From NCBI GenBank assembly GCA_021234155.1, contig JAJEKV010000083.1, positions 462,332 through 526,331 of the forward strand: DNA of 64,000 nucleotides. Reading direction: 5' to 3'. Under the pieces are notes generated by a model that did not search any database, was not told the origin of the DNA, and saw only the letters and a list, made by a program, of their open reading frames with translations. Positions 22,532 through 31,789 of this stretch are shown here, one piece after another (within the stretch, counting starts at the first letter, position 1; each line of letters starts with the position of its first letter). Source of the stretch: Isoetes taiwanensis. Lineage: Eukaryota > Streptophyta > Lycopodiopsida > Isoetales > Isoetaceae. A program made the translations under genes and the position numbers.

Positions 22532-22691
22532 GTGCAACTATTAATGTGCACATTTTCCAATGTACACATTAATGTGGGCACACATTTCCATGTGGACACT
22601 TCATGCCAAGTGGGCCACACCCTTAGGTGCAATTAATGTGCACATTTTCCAATGTACACATTAATGTGGGCACACATTTCCATGTGGGCAC
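22532..22691 (+). repeat. U3 direct repeat, 95-bp spacing
   Basis: A segment of about 65 bases (from GTGCAA through ATTAATGTGCACATTTTCC to CATTTCCATGTGG) occurs at 22532-22599 and again at 22627-22691. Both copies contain the palindrome-rich core ATTAATGTGCACATT. Repeats of this kind in U3 often act as enhancers. All LTR copies in the window have them. Confidence 0.85.
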
Positions 22692-22786
22692 ATTTGGCCA
22701 CCTAGCCCTTAAAGGCAAGTGGGCCCATTTCCAATTATCCCACATGCCCAAAGGGGATAATTGGAAACCCTAACCAACCCCCTTGT

Positions 22787-22794
22787 CTATATAG
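22787..22794 (+). promoter_or_regulatory. LTR TATA box
   Basis: CTATATAG in CCTTGTCTATATAGGGTAGG, downstream of the U3 repeats and conserved in every LTR copy. This is the probable core promoter for the genomic RNA. Confidence 0.65.
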
Positions 22795-24061
22795 GGTAGG
22801 AAACCCTAACTTGCCCAATTTCGATTCTAGGGCTTTAGAACTCTGTTTTGGCTGCCTCAACAGCCAAAACCGCATCCTAGACTCTGCCTGGGAGAATTGC
22901 ATCCTTAGTTTCTCTTGATTCGAGCGTTTCAGCAGGATGGTCGAGCTCAGGTCAGGAGGAGCCTCTCAAGGATCAGGTATTTAGCCAATTAGATAGTCTA
23001 AACCCTATTTCAGTCATCGAATCAGTAGGTTTAGCCTCTTAGATTGCCCATAGCAGCTCTCTAGATCTCTAGATAGCAGATTCTAACTAAAGAACCTAAC
23101 TCTATGTTGTAGATTAGATCTAGTTCTTTAGTTCTCTGTGAAGTATATGGATGATGTATCTCTATGAACTCCTTGTATTGGGAAGGGGGGTAGAGACCTA
23201 AAGCTCTGTAGTTGATGCTCCTAGAGTAGCCTCTCTAGCACACTGTAGATTCGCCCGTGCACAAGAGCCATACACCGGATGTGGGTGAAGGGGCGGGCTG
23301 GCTAAGAAGGAGATTCATGTCCTGACTCTTGAACGATCCCTCTGGTGTGTAAAGCCTACCGGGGATCATTGTGACTAGGTCCAATGGCTTGTCACTGTGT
23401 GCGGGCAAGGCATGGGCTCGACACCCGTGAAGTGGTGTTCACTTTCTAGTGGGTTCAGTCGAATACGGGCAGTGGCCCTCTAGTCACCTTGAGTCAGCAT
23501 GTAGATCTCGGAGGGAGTGATCCCTACCTGCCCATCTAACCGGGAAGATGAGCCCGGGAACGGCCCTTTTGGCTATGCATCCGTGGGCTCTGGTCAGTCC
23601 CGACACTTTTCAGCCCACTCGCAAAGTGTGCACGGGAGAGGCGGATGGAGTGGACAACCCTATGCCATGTTCATATGCCGCCCAAATCCATTGCCATGAA
23701 TTACGTCCCAATGAACTCACGGAGACCCAAGCCGTCACCATCCCTTCGAAATCCGAGCCTTGGGTAGGATTCCCCTATGTGATGTCTTGATCTTTGTCGA
23801 TCAGATATAGGTGGAGGACCATCCTTCGAGATGGTCATATGATGTTGATGTATGTGCTACTGACATGTATGTTTACGCTTCAGCGGCTAGGTAGGCCCCG
23901 AGGGAGACGGGGTGCAATGACCCTTCCTCTTCCCCACGGCACCCGTCCACGCGGTTGCGATGTCATGTGAAGGGCCCCTCGTATTAGCATGGAGCTGGTA
24001 TGGGGATGAACTCGATTGTATACGGTGAGTGCACCGTGATATGAGTAGGGGGCGTCCGCGG

Positions 24062-24072
24062 TGGTATCGAGC
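24062..24072 (+). other. Primer-binding site, tRNA-iMet type (damaged)
   Basis: TGGTATCGAGC two bases after the LTR. Unit 2 has the intact TGGTATCAGAGC, complementary to the 3' end of initiator methionine tRNA, the common plant Ty3/gypsy primer. Confidence 0.8.
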
Positions 24073-24262
24073 TATGTTCTTGGAGACCAAGAGCAAAGCA
24101 TCGCCATGTTCCCGATAGCACTAACTTGATAGGATCCTTAAACCTCGAAAAATGGGAAAAAAAATTTCTCATTTTTGTAGTTATGCTAAGCTAGTAACAG
24201 TTAAAATGAATAAAAATGTAAAAAGATTAAAAATTGGTGAGCCAACATCCAAAAAGTAGGGT

Positions 24263-24330
24263 GGTCTCACACTTGGCCAGGGACGAAAAGCGAGATTCTC
24301 GAAATGGGGGTGGGCTTAACGTGTGAACAT
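24263..24330. repeat. Hairpin repeat H1 (damaged copy)
   Basis: First of four related inverted repeats. Here the arms are degraded (GGTCTCACACTTGG and AACGTGTGAAC). The corresponding copy in unit 2 (37400-37466) is nearly perfect. Confidence 0.7.
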
Positions 24331-24452
24331 TCAAACTTTGACACCAAAAAAAAGTTGTAAATTACAATAAAATAACTTGGTAATTCTAATTTTAAACTAA
24401 GAATCGGTAGAATTAGCATGTTACATGTTAATTTAATAGTGGGTCCCACCAT

Positions 24453-24519
24453 GTCTCACACGTCGCGCCAGGACCAAAAATGAGATTCTCAAAATCGGGC
24501 TGGGCGCAACATGTGAGAC
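24453..24519. repeat. Hairpin repeat H2
   Basis: 67 bases: left arm GTCTCACACGTCGCGCCAG, right arm CTGGGCGCAACATGTGAGAC, loop with GAGATTCTC. It lies 76 bases upstream of the cassette-1 TATA box. Confidence 0.85.
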
Positions 24520-24594
24520 CTTGCTTAATTAGGTGTTTTAGATGCTTTAAGTAACCCAAAAAGGTAATTAAAAGTTGACCTAAAAAGTGGCCCC

Positions 24595-24602
24595 TATAAA
24601 TA
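24595..24602 (+). promoter_or_regulatory. Internal TATA box, cassette 1 (H3-like)
   Basis: TATAAATA within GGCCCCTATAAATAGACC, about 100 bases before the first ATG of the H3-like gene. It is conserved in unit 2 and degraded in unit 3. The leader contains GGCGATCTTC at 24661, which also occurs in the leader of cassette 2. Confidence 0.65.
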
Positions 24603-24704
24603 GACCTAGACCCCTCCCATTTTTCGTGTTCTTCCCTAGAACTTTGCTCGTGCTCGCCAAGGCGATCTTCTGGCGCTTAGCTCCGATCGGCAAACCACCA
24701 AATG

Positions 24705-26016
24705 ATGGCCCGCACCAAACAAACTGCAAGGAAGCCTAGCCGAAGCGGATCCTCCAGCGCCAGTGGCTCCGGCCTATTTCAAAGGGTCCTTCGAGAACGC
24801 CTTCTCCATGAAGGCGAATCTTCTTCGAGCGAGGAAGCGGGATCGGATCGGAGCGACCGTACAGAGCTCGTAGAGGACGACCGGCCGGACATCATGCACC
24901 AAATCCTCGAAGAGATCGCACAGGAGGAGGGAAGAAGCAAGGAGGAGCAGGAGCAGATAGGGGCGCCAAGAAACCAGGGAGCAGCCTGGGAGGACACCCG
25001 CCCCACAGAGGAGAAGCGGCAGAAGCGGACCAATCAACAGCCCAAGAGCAAACCCAGGTTGAGACCCACCTGCAAGAAGGGCAAGGAAGAGAAGAACAAA
25101 GAATAAAGACTCAAATTCAGCGGAGGAAGCCGACCTTGCACGCTTCATCAGCAAGTATGAAGCCAAAGAGCGCCGCCGGGAGCAGAGGACGAAGAGTCGG
25201 GAAGACGACCCGACCACAGTCAGCGGGTTGAAGAAGAGGAAGGCCAAAGCCATAAAGGCAGGCAAAAGGAAAGTGGTGAAGGTCGGGAAGCGAGCAGTAG
25301 GTCCCGTCATCAACGAGCCGTCAGGAGAGGAGACCCCGCCTACTACCGACGACTCGGATGAAGACTACGTGCCAGGCGCAGAGGGAGCAAGCTCTTCAAA
25401 ACCCCCGGTCGTAGAGGAAGAAACCCCGGCGGGTGCAGGCAGAAAGGGAGGAGGCGGGAGCGGTTAAGCCCCACCTTTCCCAACGTGGGATAGGGTTAAA
25501 GCCCCGCGACCCCAACGGGAGACGTATGTGATAGACCCTGTCAAGGTCTATCAGAAGAGAATTAGGGAGCACAACTCCTATATGGAGAAGTGGGAGGCAT
25601 ACAATGCCTACTTTCAGGAGCATCGGGTGAGGACAGTTGAAGGTGGAGTACCCCCGAAGCAGACCTTGAAGCCACCGCCACCCAGGCCCAAGCCTCTCCG
25701 AGCACCAGGTAAGAAGCGGAGCAAGAAGAAGAAGTTGGAGGACAGAGCCCTTAAGGAGATCCGCCACTTCCAGAAGAGTTACGGACTCTTGATCCCCCGG
25801 GCGCCGTTCCAACGCTTGGTTCGTGAAGTAATGCAAGAATACAACACGGACATGCGAGTAACCGACGAAATGTTGCTGTGCCTACAGGAGGCAGCAGAAG
25901 CAAAAATAGTGCAGCACTTCGAAGATTCAACGGCCTGCACGGTGCACGCGAAGAGGGTTACCCTCATGAGGCAGGATATGTATCTTGCCAGGCACATCAA
26001 GGGAGAACGCCCTTGA
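24705..26016 (+). CDS. Giant histone H3-like protein carried by the chromovirus
   Basis: Two ATGs occur in tandem (24702 and 24705). Starting at the second and removing Met gives ARTKQTARK, identical to H3 residues 1-9 including K4 and K9; position 10 is Pro instead of Ser. A long Ser-rich, acidic and Lys-rich insert follows, with a nuclear-localisation-like [20 protein letters not shown] and acidic [10 protein letters not shown]. The last 90 residues are an H3 fold: [11 protein letters not shown] (alpha-N), [24 protein letters not shown] (alpha-2), HAKRVT and a C-terminal IKGERP. By hand count 49 of 89 fold residues equal canonical H3. Loop 1 (EYNTDMRV) has no insertion, unlike CENH3. Total about 437 codons against 135 for H3. 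The frame is broken here by a shift near 25100 and a TAA at 25465; unit 2 is open at the first of these. Confidence 0.88.
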
Positions 26017-26090
26017 GATTTTGTAAATAACTGTAAAATTTTGTTAATATAAAGAATTTTTGTGTAAATAAAGTGTCAGACCTTGTTTAA
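26017..26090 (+). terminator. Probable poly(A) region of cassette 1
   Basis: Immediately after the TGA, the sequence becomes AT-rich with TTTTGTAAATAAC, AATATAAAGAA and GTAAATAAAGTG (an AATAAA signal). It resembles the 3' UTR of an independent gene, which is unexpected inside a retrotransposon. Confidence 0.5.
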
Positions 26091-26159
26091 ATAAGTTAAG
26101 ATATCGATCCCTAGCTTTTGTTTTAGTTAAATTGGAGCTTTGAGCAAAATTGAGACGAT

Positions 26160-26226
26160 GTCTCACACGTCGCGCCAGGACCGAAAACGAGATTCTCAAA
26201 ATGGGTGCAGGCAACGCGTGTGAGAC
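26160..26226. repeat. Hairpin repeat H3
   Basis: 67 bases with arms GTCTCACACGTCGCGCCAG and GGCAACGCGTGTGAGAC. Unit 2 has the cleaner version (39296-39362), where GGACCGA and TCGGTC extend the stem inward. Confidence 0.85.
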
Positions 26227-26358
26227 CATGCCCAAAAATGCCCAAAACAGCTCCAAATCGACCAAATAAGGGGTCAATTCTGCCTAACTCGACGAGTTTA
26301 GTGGAATTACAGCCTTAGATCACTTAAATTGAGTAAGCCTAGCCCAATTGGGACCCAT

Positions 26359-26425
26359 GTCTCACACGTCGCGCCAGGACAGAAAACGAGATTCTCAAAA
26401 TCGGTCTGGGCGCAACGTGTGAGAC
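26359..26425. repeat. Hairpin repeat H4
   Basis: 67 bases with arms GTCTCACACGTCGCGCCAG and CTGGGCGCAACGTGTGAGAC. It is the second of the pair upstream of cassette 2; the two lie 199 bases apart, and H1 and H2 lie 190 apart. Confidence 0.85.
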
Positions 26426-26603
26426 CTCATACCATTTCTTCACTAAATGATCTCCAAATTGTACAATAGGTTCAGTAGTTGTTCTTAGCATGCTCAAACC
26501 CTAGAAATAGTCTTCAAACTTGCAATTGCATCCCTTAATAGATCAGAATTGCCTAATCTCAGTAAATTCTAGGTCATCCAAAAATTAGGGTTTTCCCCAA
26601 TTC

Positions 26604-26613
26604 TATATATAAG
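26604..26613 (+). promoter_or_regulatory. Internal TATA box, cassette 2
   Basis: TATATATAAG, about 115 bases before the ATG at 26727, conserved in all three units. The leader contains GGCGATCTTC at 26663, shared with the cassette-1 leader. Confidence 0.65.
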
Positions 26614-26726
26614 TTCCCCCATTTCTCATTTAGCACCCTGCAAATTTGCTCTCCACTGCTTAGGCGATCTTCCAGATCCCTGAGGCGCTTCTGCATCCGT
26701 CTGTTACTCCCTTCTTTGCTAGATCA

Positions 26727-28149
26727 ATGGCCATTAGCGACTTGGGCGATGGTGCAAATACAAATGCCCATGTCTTCTTAGAGGCGGATGTCAACGACAT
26801 CTTCCAACTCTTTGGGAAAGAAATTGACATCCAAGCTACGCTAAATGCAACCCCATCATATAGGCAAGTGCTAGCAGAGTTTCAGACTAGGGTAGGACCC
26901 TCCCTTGTTCAGTCCCCCTTGCATAGGATATTTCGTTCCCGGCCATCCTTCAAGCAACCTTGGGTGATGTTCCTAACATCGCCAAGTACTTAACCAACAA
27001 GGCGCCAGAGACTCGCCTGACTACATGGTCCTGACAGCCAATAGGACCACCGCCGCCCTAGCCATCTTCTTATCCCACCAATAAAACCCGATGGGGGCAA
27101 CCTCTATCCCTCCGATGGAGGTGAACCCCATAGCAAAGGTAAGAGGAAGAGCGGATGCTTTTGCAAGATCAACAGAACAAGAGGCAAGAGAAGGAGAAGA
27201 GGGCCGGACGACGAGGAATACACCTGAGCTCGACTCGCAGGCAAGAACGGGCGCCAAGGGCTAGGCATCAGAAAGCTGATCAACTTCGAAAGGAGCCGGG
27301 CACGCATATCCATCCGGAACCTTCCCCGCGGGGAGAGGGAGCTCGTGTTGGACGAATCGCTCCACCAACCGCGGCGGAACCGACGTGGACGACTTCATCG
27401 TCCGGGAGCCTCGGACTTTCCGCTTCAAGTCAGAGAAGCCGACACCTTACACTGTGGGACCTCCGATATCCGTGCCTACAAAGCAAAGATCGGGCAAATG
27501 ATGGACGGCGGAGCTGCCAACAGAGGAGGAGTTCCTCGCCCTCCAAGAACAGATGGGGATCCGTGGGAAGACCACGAGCATCCTAATGCCCAGGCCTTCG
27601 ACACCACCCCCGGCAAGAGGAGAAGGAATCGACCTCAGGAGGGTCGACCGCACAATTGAAGACTACCGGGAGCTCACCGAGATAGAGGTCGACGAGTACG
27701 CCGGGCGGCACAGAACAGGAGGCCAAGCAAGTGGAGAATCATCCGCGACGCACAAACGGAGTCGCCAGTACTACTTGCCGCTGCTGCTGGATGGGAGAAT
27801 AGCGGTAATACACCGCAAGTTCAGTCCCAGAGGAGAGGAAGGGGTGTTCATGCTGATTGCACTCTCGGGCTTCGGCAGGCATGCTCGCATAGCGGCAAAT
27901 GTTGACTATGCTGTCCTGGTCAAGAGGGCAATGGCACTCGACCTCTTTGACTTCGCCATACCCCATCGGCGTCGGCGAGATTGGTGGATCGCGCGGCCCT
28001 TACATCCGACGCGGGTAGAAGACTTGGTGAGAGCCTTACAGGGACGCTCGTCGGCAAGCATCATCAGGAACTTGGGTCACTCGGTAGGGACGGCCCAAGT
28101 TAAGAAGTTTCTTGAAGACAACCCGTCTTACCGGCGATTTCAAGACTAG
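26727..28149 (+). CDS. Unrecognised chromovirus protein (cassette 2)
   Basis: The ATG at 26727 starts MAISDLGDGANTNAHVFLEA. In this and overlapping frames it is followed by a helical region (DIFQLFGKEIDIQATLNATP; in unit 2 NIAKYLTNKAQRLPDYMV and AALAIFLSH), a highly acidic Glu/Asp stretch, a basic stretch, and a C-terminal part (27553-28149) with YYLPLLLDGRIAVIHRKFSP, LVKRAMALDLFDFAIP and VEDLVRALQG. I recognise no family. A faint resemblance of the IAKYL...AALAIFL segment to histone H2A is too weak to call. The frame is broken several times, and unit 1 lacks about 80 bp present in the other units near 27310. Its own TATA box, leader and 3' tail suggest separate expression. Confidence 0.55.
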
Positions 28150-28321
28150 TTAGACTCTTGGTCCCGGAGACTCTTTTTGTACTAAAATATTATATGATAT
28201 ATAAATACAATTCTGTTGCACTTTAAATGTTTTGTTGATGTATTTTGCCCCACAATTATACCAACAAACATAAACAATGCAAGAGAACAAAGGAAACTAA
28301 CCATATAGCCATGAATCACTT
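28150..28321 (+). terminator. AT-rich tail of cassette 2 and gag leader
   Basis: After the TAG, the sequence runs into TACTAAAATATTATATGATATATAAATACAATTC-like AT-rich DNA (split here only for description) and then a short leader to gag. It is almost unchanged between units 1 and 2. No TATA box precedes gag, so gag-pol is presumably made from the LTR transcript. Confidence 0.4.
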
Positions 28322-29600
28322 GTGGATGCAGCTAGAGGCCTAAGCGCAGGGGAACGACAACTGCGAGACCTTATAGAAGAACGGACCCCGCCCAGACCAC
28401 CCCCGGCAAGGAACGTGTTTGAAGATATGGAACCCATGACCCCAGAGGAGGAGATATCCCAGATGAGGACGGACCTTGAGCAGATAAAGGCCTTGTCGTC
28501 CGCACTGCGTGAGCAGTTCGGTGGGCAATGCTCAATTGCCACAAGCATCGCTCCCGAAAACAGAAGGGACAAGAAGAGGAGCAAGAGAAGGAGATCCCCC
28601 AGCTCGGATTCCTCAGACTCAAGTTCGAACTGTCGGACTCGAGGAAGAAGAAGAGCAGGCCCAAGACCGAACAGAAGGAAGGCAAAGGAACACTGAAGAG
28701 GGAAGGCAGAGGAACACCCCAGAAGGACGACAAAGAGACACCAGGGCCTCTGACTACCAGAAGAAGGTAGATTCCGCACTGGGCAATGTATGGAAGGCCC
28801 TGAATCGAAACAGGCCTCGGGGAGAACAGTCGGATTGGAAGTAGAGGCATGGCTGGACGAAATGAGTGAGTACGGCAATGCTTATGGCATGAAGGATAAA
28901 GATAAAGGAAGAGTGGCAACAGCCAACTTGAAAGGAGCCGCACGGATTTGGTGGAAGGGTTATGCAAAGGCACATGGCTTAAGCAGGGATGCTTGTAAGT
29001 TCAGGAAGTTTGCTAAAGCCTTCAAGCACCATTACGTCCCAAGGGAACATAAGTCCAGCATGATGCAGCAGTTCTATAGGTTGCAGCAAGGCAACAAATC
29101 AGTCCAGAAATATACAGAAGAATTCATGAGGCTAAGACTGTATGTGCCAAAGTTGGGAGAGAAGCATGCAGTTGAAAGTTATATTGAGGGGCTGAATGAG
29201 GAGATCCGCAAGCTTGTGAGGGCAATAAACCCTAAGACAGTATCGGAAGCAGAGTCCAAGGCTATAAGCTTGCAGGGGTCGGGACCTCAGAATAGCGGCG
29301 CGAAGCGGCCCGTATTTCCGGGATAAAGGCAAGGCGACAGAAGCTATAGCCCTAGGGCAGCCGATCCGTGTCCAAATAGAGCCTCGCATGGTGGAAACCA
29401 GGGAAACAAATAGGAGAAGAAGCGGTGTCCTTCAAGGACAAGCGGGAGGGTCAAACTACCCAAAGCGGTCGCGATCCTTTTTGCGGCGATGCCCAAGGAA
29501 AAGAGACAGAGTGCATAGAAAAGCAGCTTTTGCTTCATGTGCTTCCAGCGAGGCCATAGGACGCCAAACCGCCCCACGTCATGAGTGCAGCTCTAGCGGA
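28322..29600 (+). CDS. gag: Gag polyprotein, unit 1 (broken)
   Basis: Forms the virus-like particle. An N-terminal coil (GERQLRDLIEERTPPRPP, EEEISQMRTDLEQIKAL) and an SR-like basic/serine linker are followed by a retrotransposon-gag domain (VEAWLDEMSEYGNA, GAARIWWKGYAKAHGL, FAKAFKHHYVPREHK, VQKYTEEFMRLRLYVPKLGE). A degraded zinc-knuckle region lies near 29500-29570. There is no ATG in the gag frame: the frame enters from a TAA at about 28289 and the first residues follow without a standard start, so a non-ATG start, splicing or frameshift is needed. A TGA at 28694 separates the two halves in the same frame. Confidence 0.8.
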
Positions 29601-29639
29601 GTTGGGAGATTGGGACGCCTGTCCGACGACGACGGGCGG

Positions 29640-31700
29640 CGAAGCCCGCGAACTACATTCGTGGTGAGTGCCATATCTTTGCCGCAATAGATACGAAGCA
29701 AGCGTAAAAGCCGATTATAAGGTAATTTCCACGGTAGGAAAGGCCAAGACCAAGTCCTTCATAGTCTTGATAGACTCGGTGAAGTAGCCATAACTTTGCA
29801 TCCCCGTAATGGTTCAAATGTTGAAGTTGAAACCATTGAAGTCAAAAGCCAAGGCCCGTCGCCTTAGCAAGTGGTGCGGTAAGGCGCATTGCGGCAAAGA
29901 GAATTAACCGACATCGACTTGCCGTGGATTAATATCCGGATGGGGCAGAAGTAATGGGCATTGGCAAGTATGACTTGATCATAGGAATGGAGTACCTTGG
30001 ACCAGCAAGGGCCATTATCGATTGTGGAAAGCGGAAGGTGACCTTCCCAACACCCGACGGCAAGATCATTGAGATAACAGGTAAGGAAGTTGTTCCCATC
30101 ATGCAGTGTATGTCTTCTAAACGGCTATTCAAGTGCATCAAGAGTGAGCAAGTGGCATACATCTTCAAGCTTGAGATTAGTGAGCCAGAATCGGAAGGAA
30201 GCAAAGAAGACAAAGTGCTCAGCAAGTTACCCAAGCAAATAGCTAAGCTGATCACGGAGTTCCATGATCTCTTTCCAGATGAGATCAAGCAGCTTCCTCC
30301 CTATAGGGGAATCGAGTGCGAAATAGCACTCGAACCGGGAACAAAGCCAACAAGCAAGGCTCCATATAGAATGACAACGCAGGAGTTGTCAGAGCTAAAG
30401 AAGCAGTTGCAGGAGCTGCTTGACCTAGGTTTCATTAGACCTAGTGTTTCGCCATTTGGAGCGCTCATTCTCTTTGTAAAGAAGAAGGATGGCAGTTTAA
30501 GGATGTGCATAGACTACAGGCAGTTGAACAAGCACACCATTAAGAACAAGTATGCGCTCCCCAGATCAGATGACTTGATGGATCAGCTACAAGGAGCAAG
30601 AATCTTCTCCAAAATCGACTTAAGGTCAGGGTATCATCAGATCAGGATAAAGGAAGAAGATATCCATAAGACTGCCTTCAGAACGCGGTATGGGCACTAT
30701 GAGTTCACGGTGCCCCCGCGACGTTCATGAGGCTCATGAACGATATCTTCAGGGAGTTCCTAGACACCTTTGTGATTGTTTTCTTTGATGACATTTTGGT
30801 GTATAGCAGATCCCTTGAAGAGCACGTACAACACTTGAGAAGAGTGCTGGAGAAGTTGAAGAGGCACCAGTTGTACGCCAAGTTGTCGAAGTGCCACTTC
30901 GCAACAGAGAAGGTGGAGTATCTAGGTCATGTGATCTCGATTAGAAGGCATCTCGACGGATCCTCGCAAAAGATTGAAGCCGCCATTCGGCCGGCTACCA
31001 AGAATGTGCATGAAGTCAGAAGTTTTCTACGGCCTTGTGGTACTACAGGAAGTTCGTGAAGAACTTTGCCAAGATAGCGGCCCCGTTAACAGACTTGACG
31101 AGGGCGGAGAAAGTAAAAGATTGGGCGGAGCATTGGCACAAGAAAGCCCAAGCAGGGTTTTAATTGTTGAAGGAAGCTTTAACAACCGCCCGGCCTTAAC
31201 CCCTATTGGGACCCGGGAAAGACAAGCTTGTAGCGGCGACACGAAGTAAGATAGCTACAAAGTGCGGTGCTTATGAAAAGAAGAGCGCGCGTGGTAGCGT
31301 ATGATTCCGGAAGATGAACGGCGCCGAAACACGCTACCACACGCATGATCAGAATTGCTTGCGTTTGTCGGGCATTAAGAATTTGGAGGCACTACCTTTT
31401 GGGAAGGAAGTTCCAAATTGGATACGCACCACCGTAGCCTCCAATATGTATTCACGCAACCACACCTCAACCTGAGGCAGAGAAGGTGGATGGAGTTCCT
31501 TGAAGAGTACGACTTTGATATAGTCTACAAGCCAGGGAAGCTCAATGTGGTAGCGGATGCGCTTTCAAGGCATCCCCTGACAACTAGAGTGCATTGCAAT
31601 GCAATTTCGACCCTCTCCAGCGACTTTGGTAAGAAGATTGAAGATTCCTTGCCAACGGATGTGGATTTCAGGGAAGTATGGGCAAGCCTCTCTAAGGAGG
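29640..31700 (+). CDS. pol: Pol: protease, reverse transcriptase, RNase H (broken)
   Basis: Copies the element RNA into DNA. The protease active site VLIDS is at about 29766-29778, with the following Gly lost. RT begins with [20 protein letters not shown] and continues through [20 protein letters not shown] and [20 protein letters not shown] to the catalytic FFDDILVYS at 30781-30807. Between FTV and ATFMR (about 30710) the conserved PFGLTNAP segment is missing, leaving a frame change. Unit 2 has the identical junction, so this loss predates the duplication. RNase H and its tail follow ([37 protein letters not shown]). Many small lesions lie at 29280-29950 and 31000-31460. Confidence 0.88.
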
Positions 31701-31789
31701 CTAGAACAGATAAGGAGCGGGAAGCCTTTAAACATTATAAGAAGGAAGGCAACCTGTTGTACCATAAGAATAAGTTGTGCGTACCCGAA

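Larger units (their letters stand above)
22389..24059 (+). repeat. 5' LTR, unit 1
   Basis: Starts TGTGATGTTCGGGACG. The end is a degraded form of the ACGTCACA terminus seen clearly at 35673 and 37194, so the LTR ends are TGTGACGT...ACGTCACA. About 1.67 kb. Matches 34006-35673. Contains a U3 direct repeat and a TATA box. Confidence 0.9.

Noticed and set aside
24453..24519. Hairpin repeats as hammerhead ribozymes
   Set aside because: No CTGATGA core with matching GAAA and cleavage site; only a simple inverted repeat.
24774..25313. 179-codon minus-strand frame opposite the H3-like gene
   Set aside because: Leu/Ser-rich shadow of a Lys/Glu-rich plus-strand gene; a similar shadow occurs in unit 2.
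25741..26016. H3-like protein as a centromeric CENH3
   Set aside because: Loop 1 has no insertion and the N-terminal tail is that of canonical H3, so CENH3 is not supported.
26727..27060. Cassette-2 protein as a second core histone (H2A or H2B)
   Set aside because: Only short resemblances (VNDIF, IAKYL...AALAIFL), with no conserved histone signature; too weak to call.
28297..28973. Long minus-strand frames opposite gag
   Set aside because: Antisense shadows of the charged gag linker; no family resemblance.
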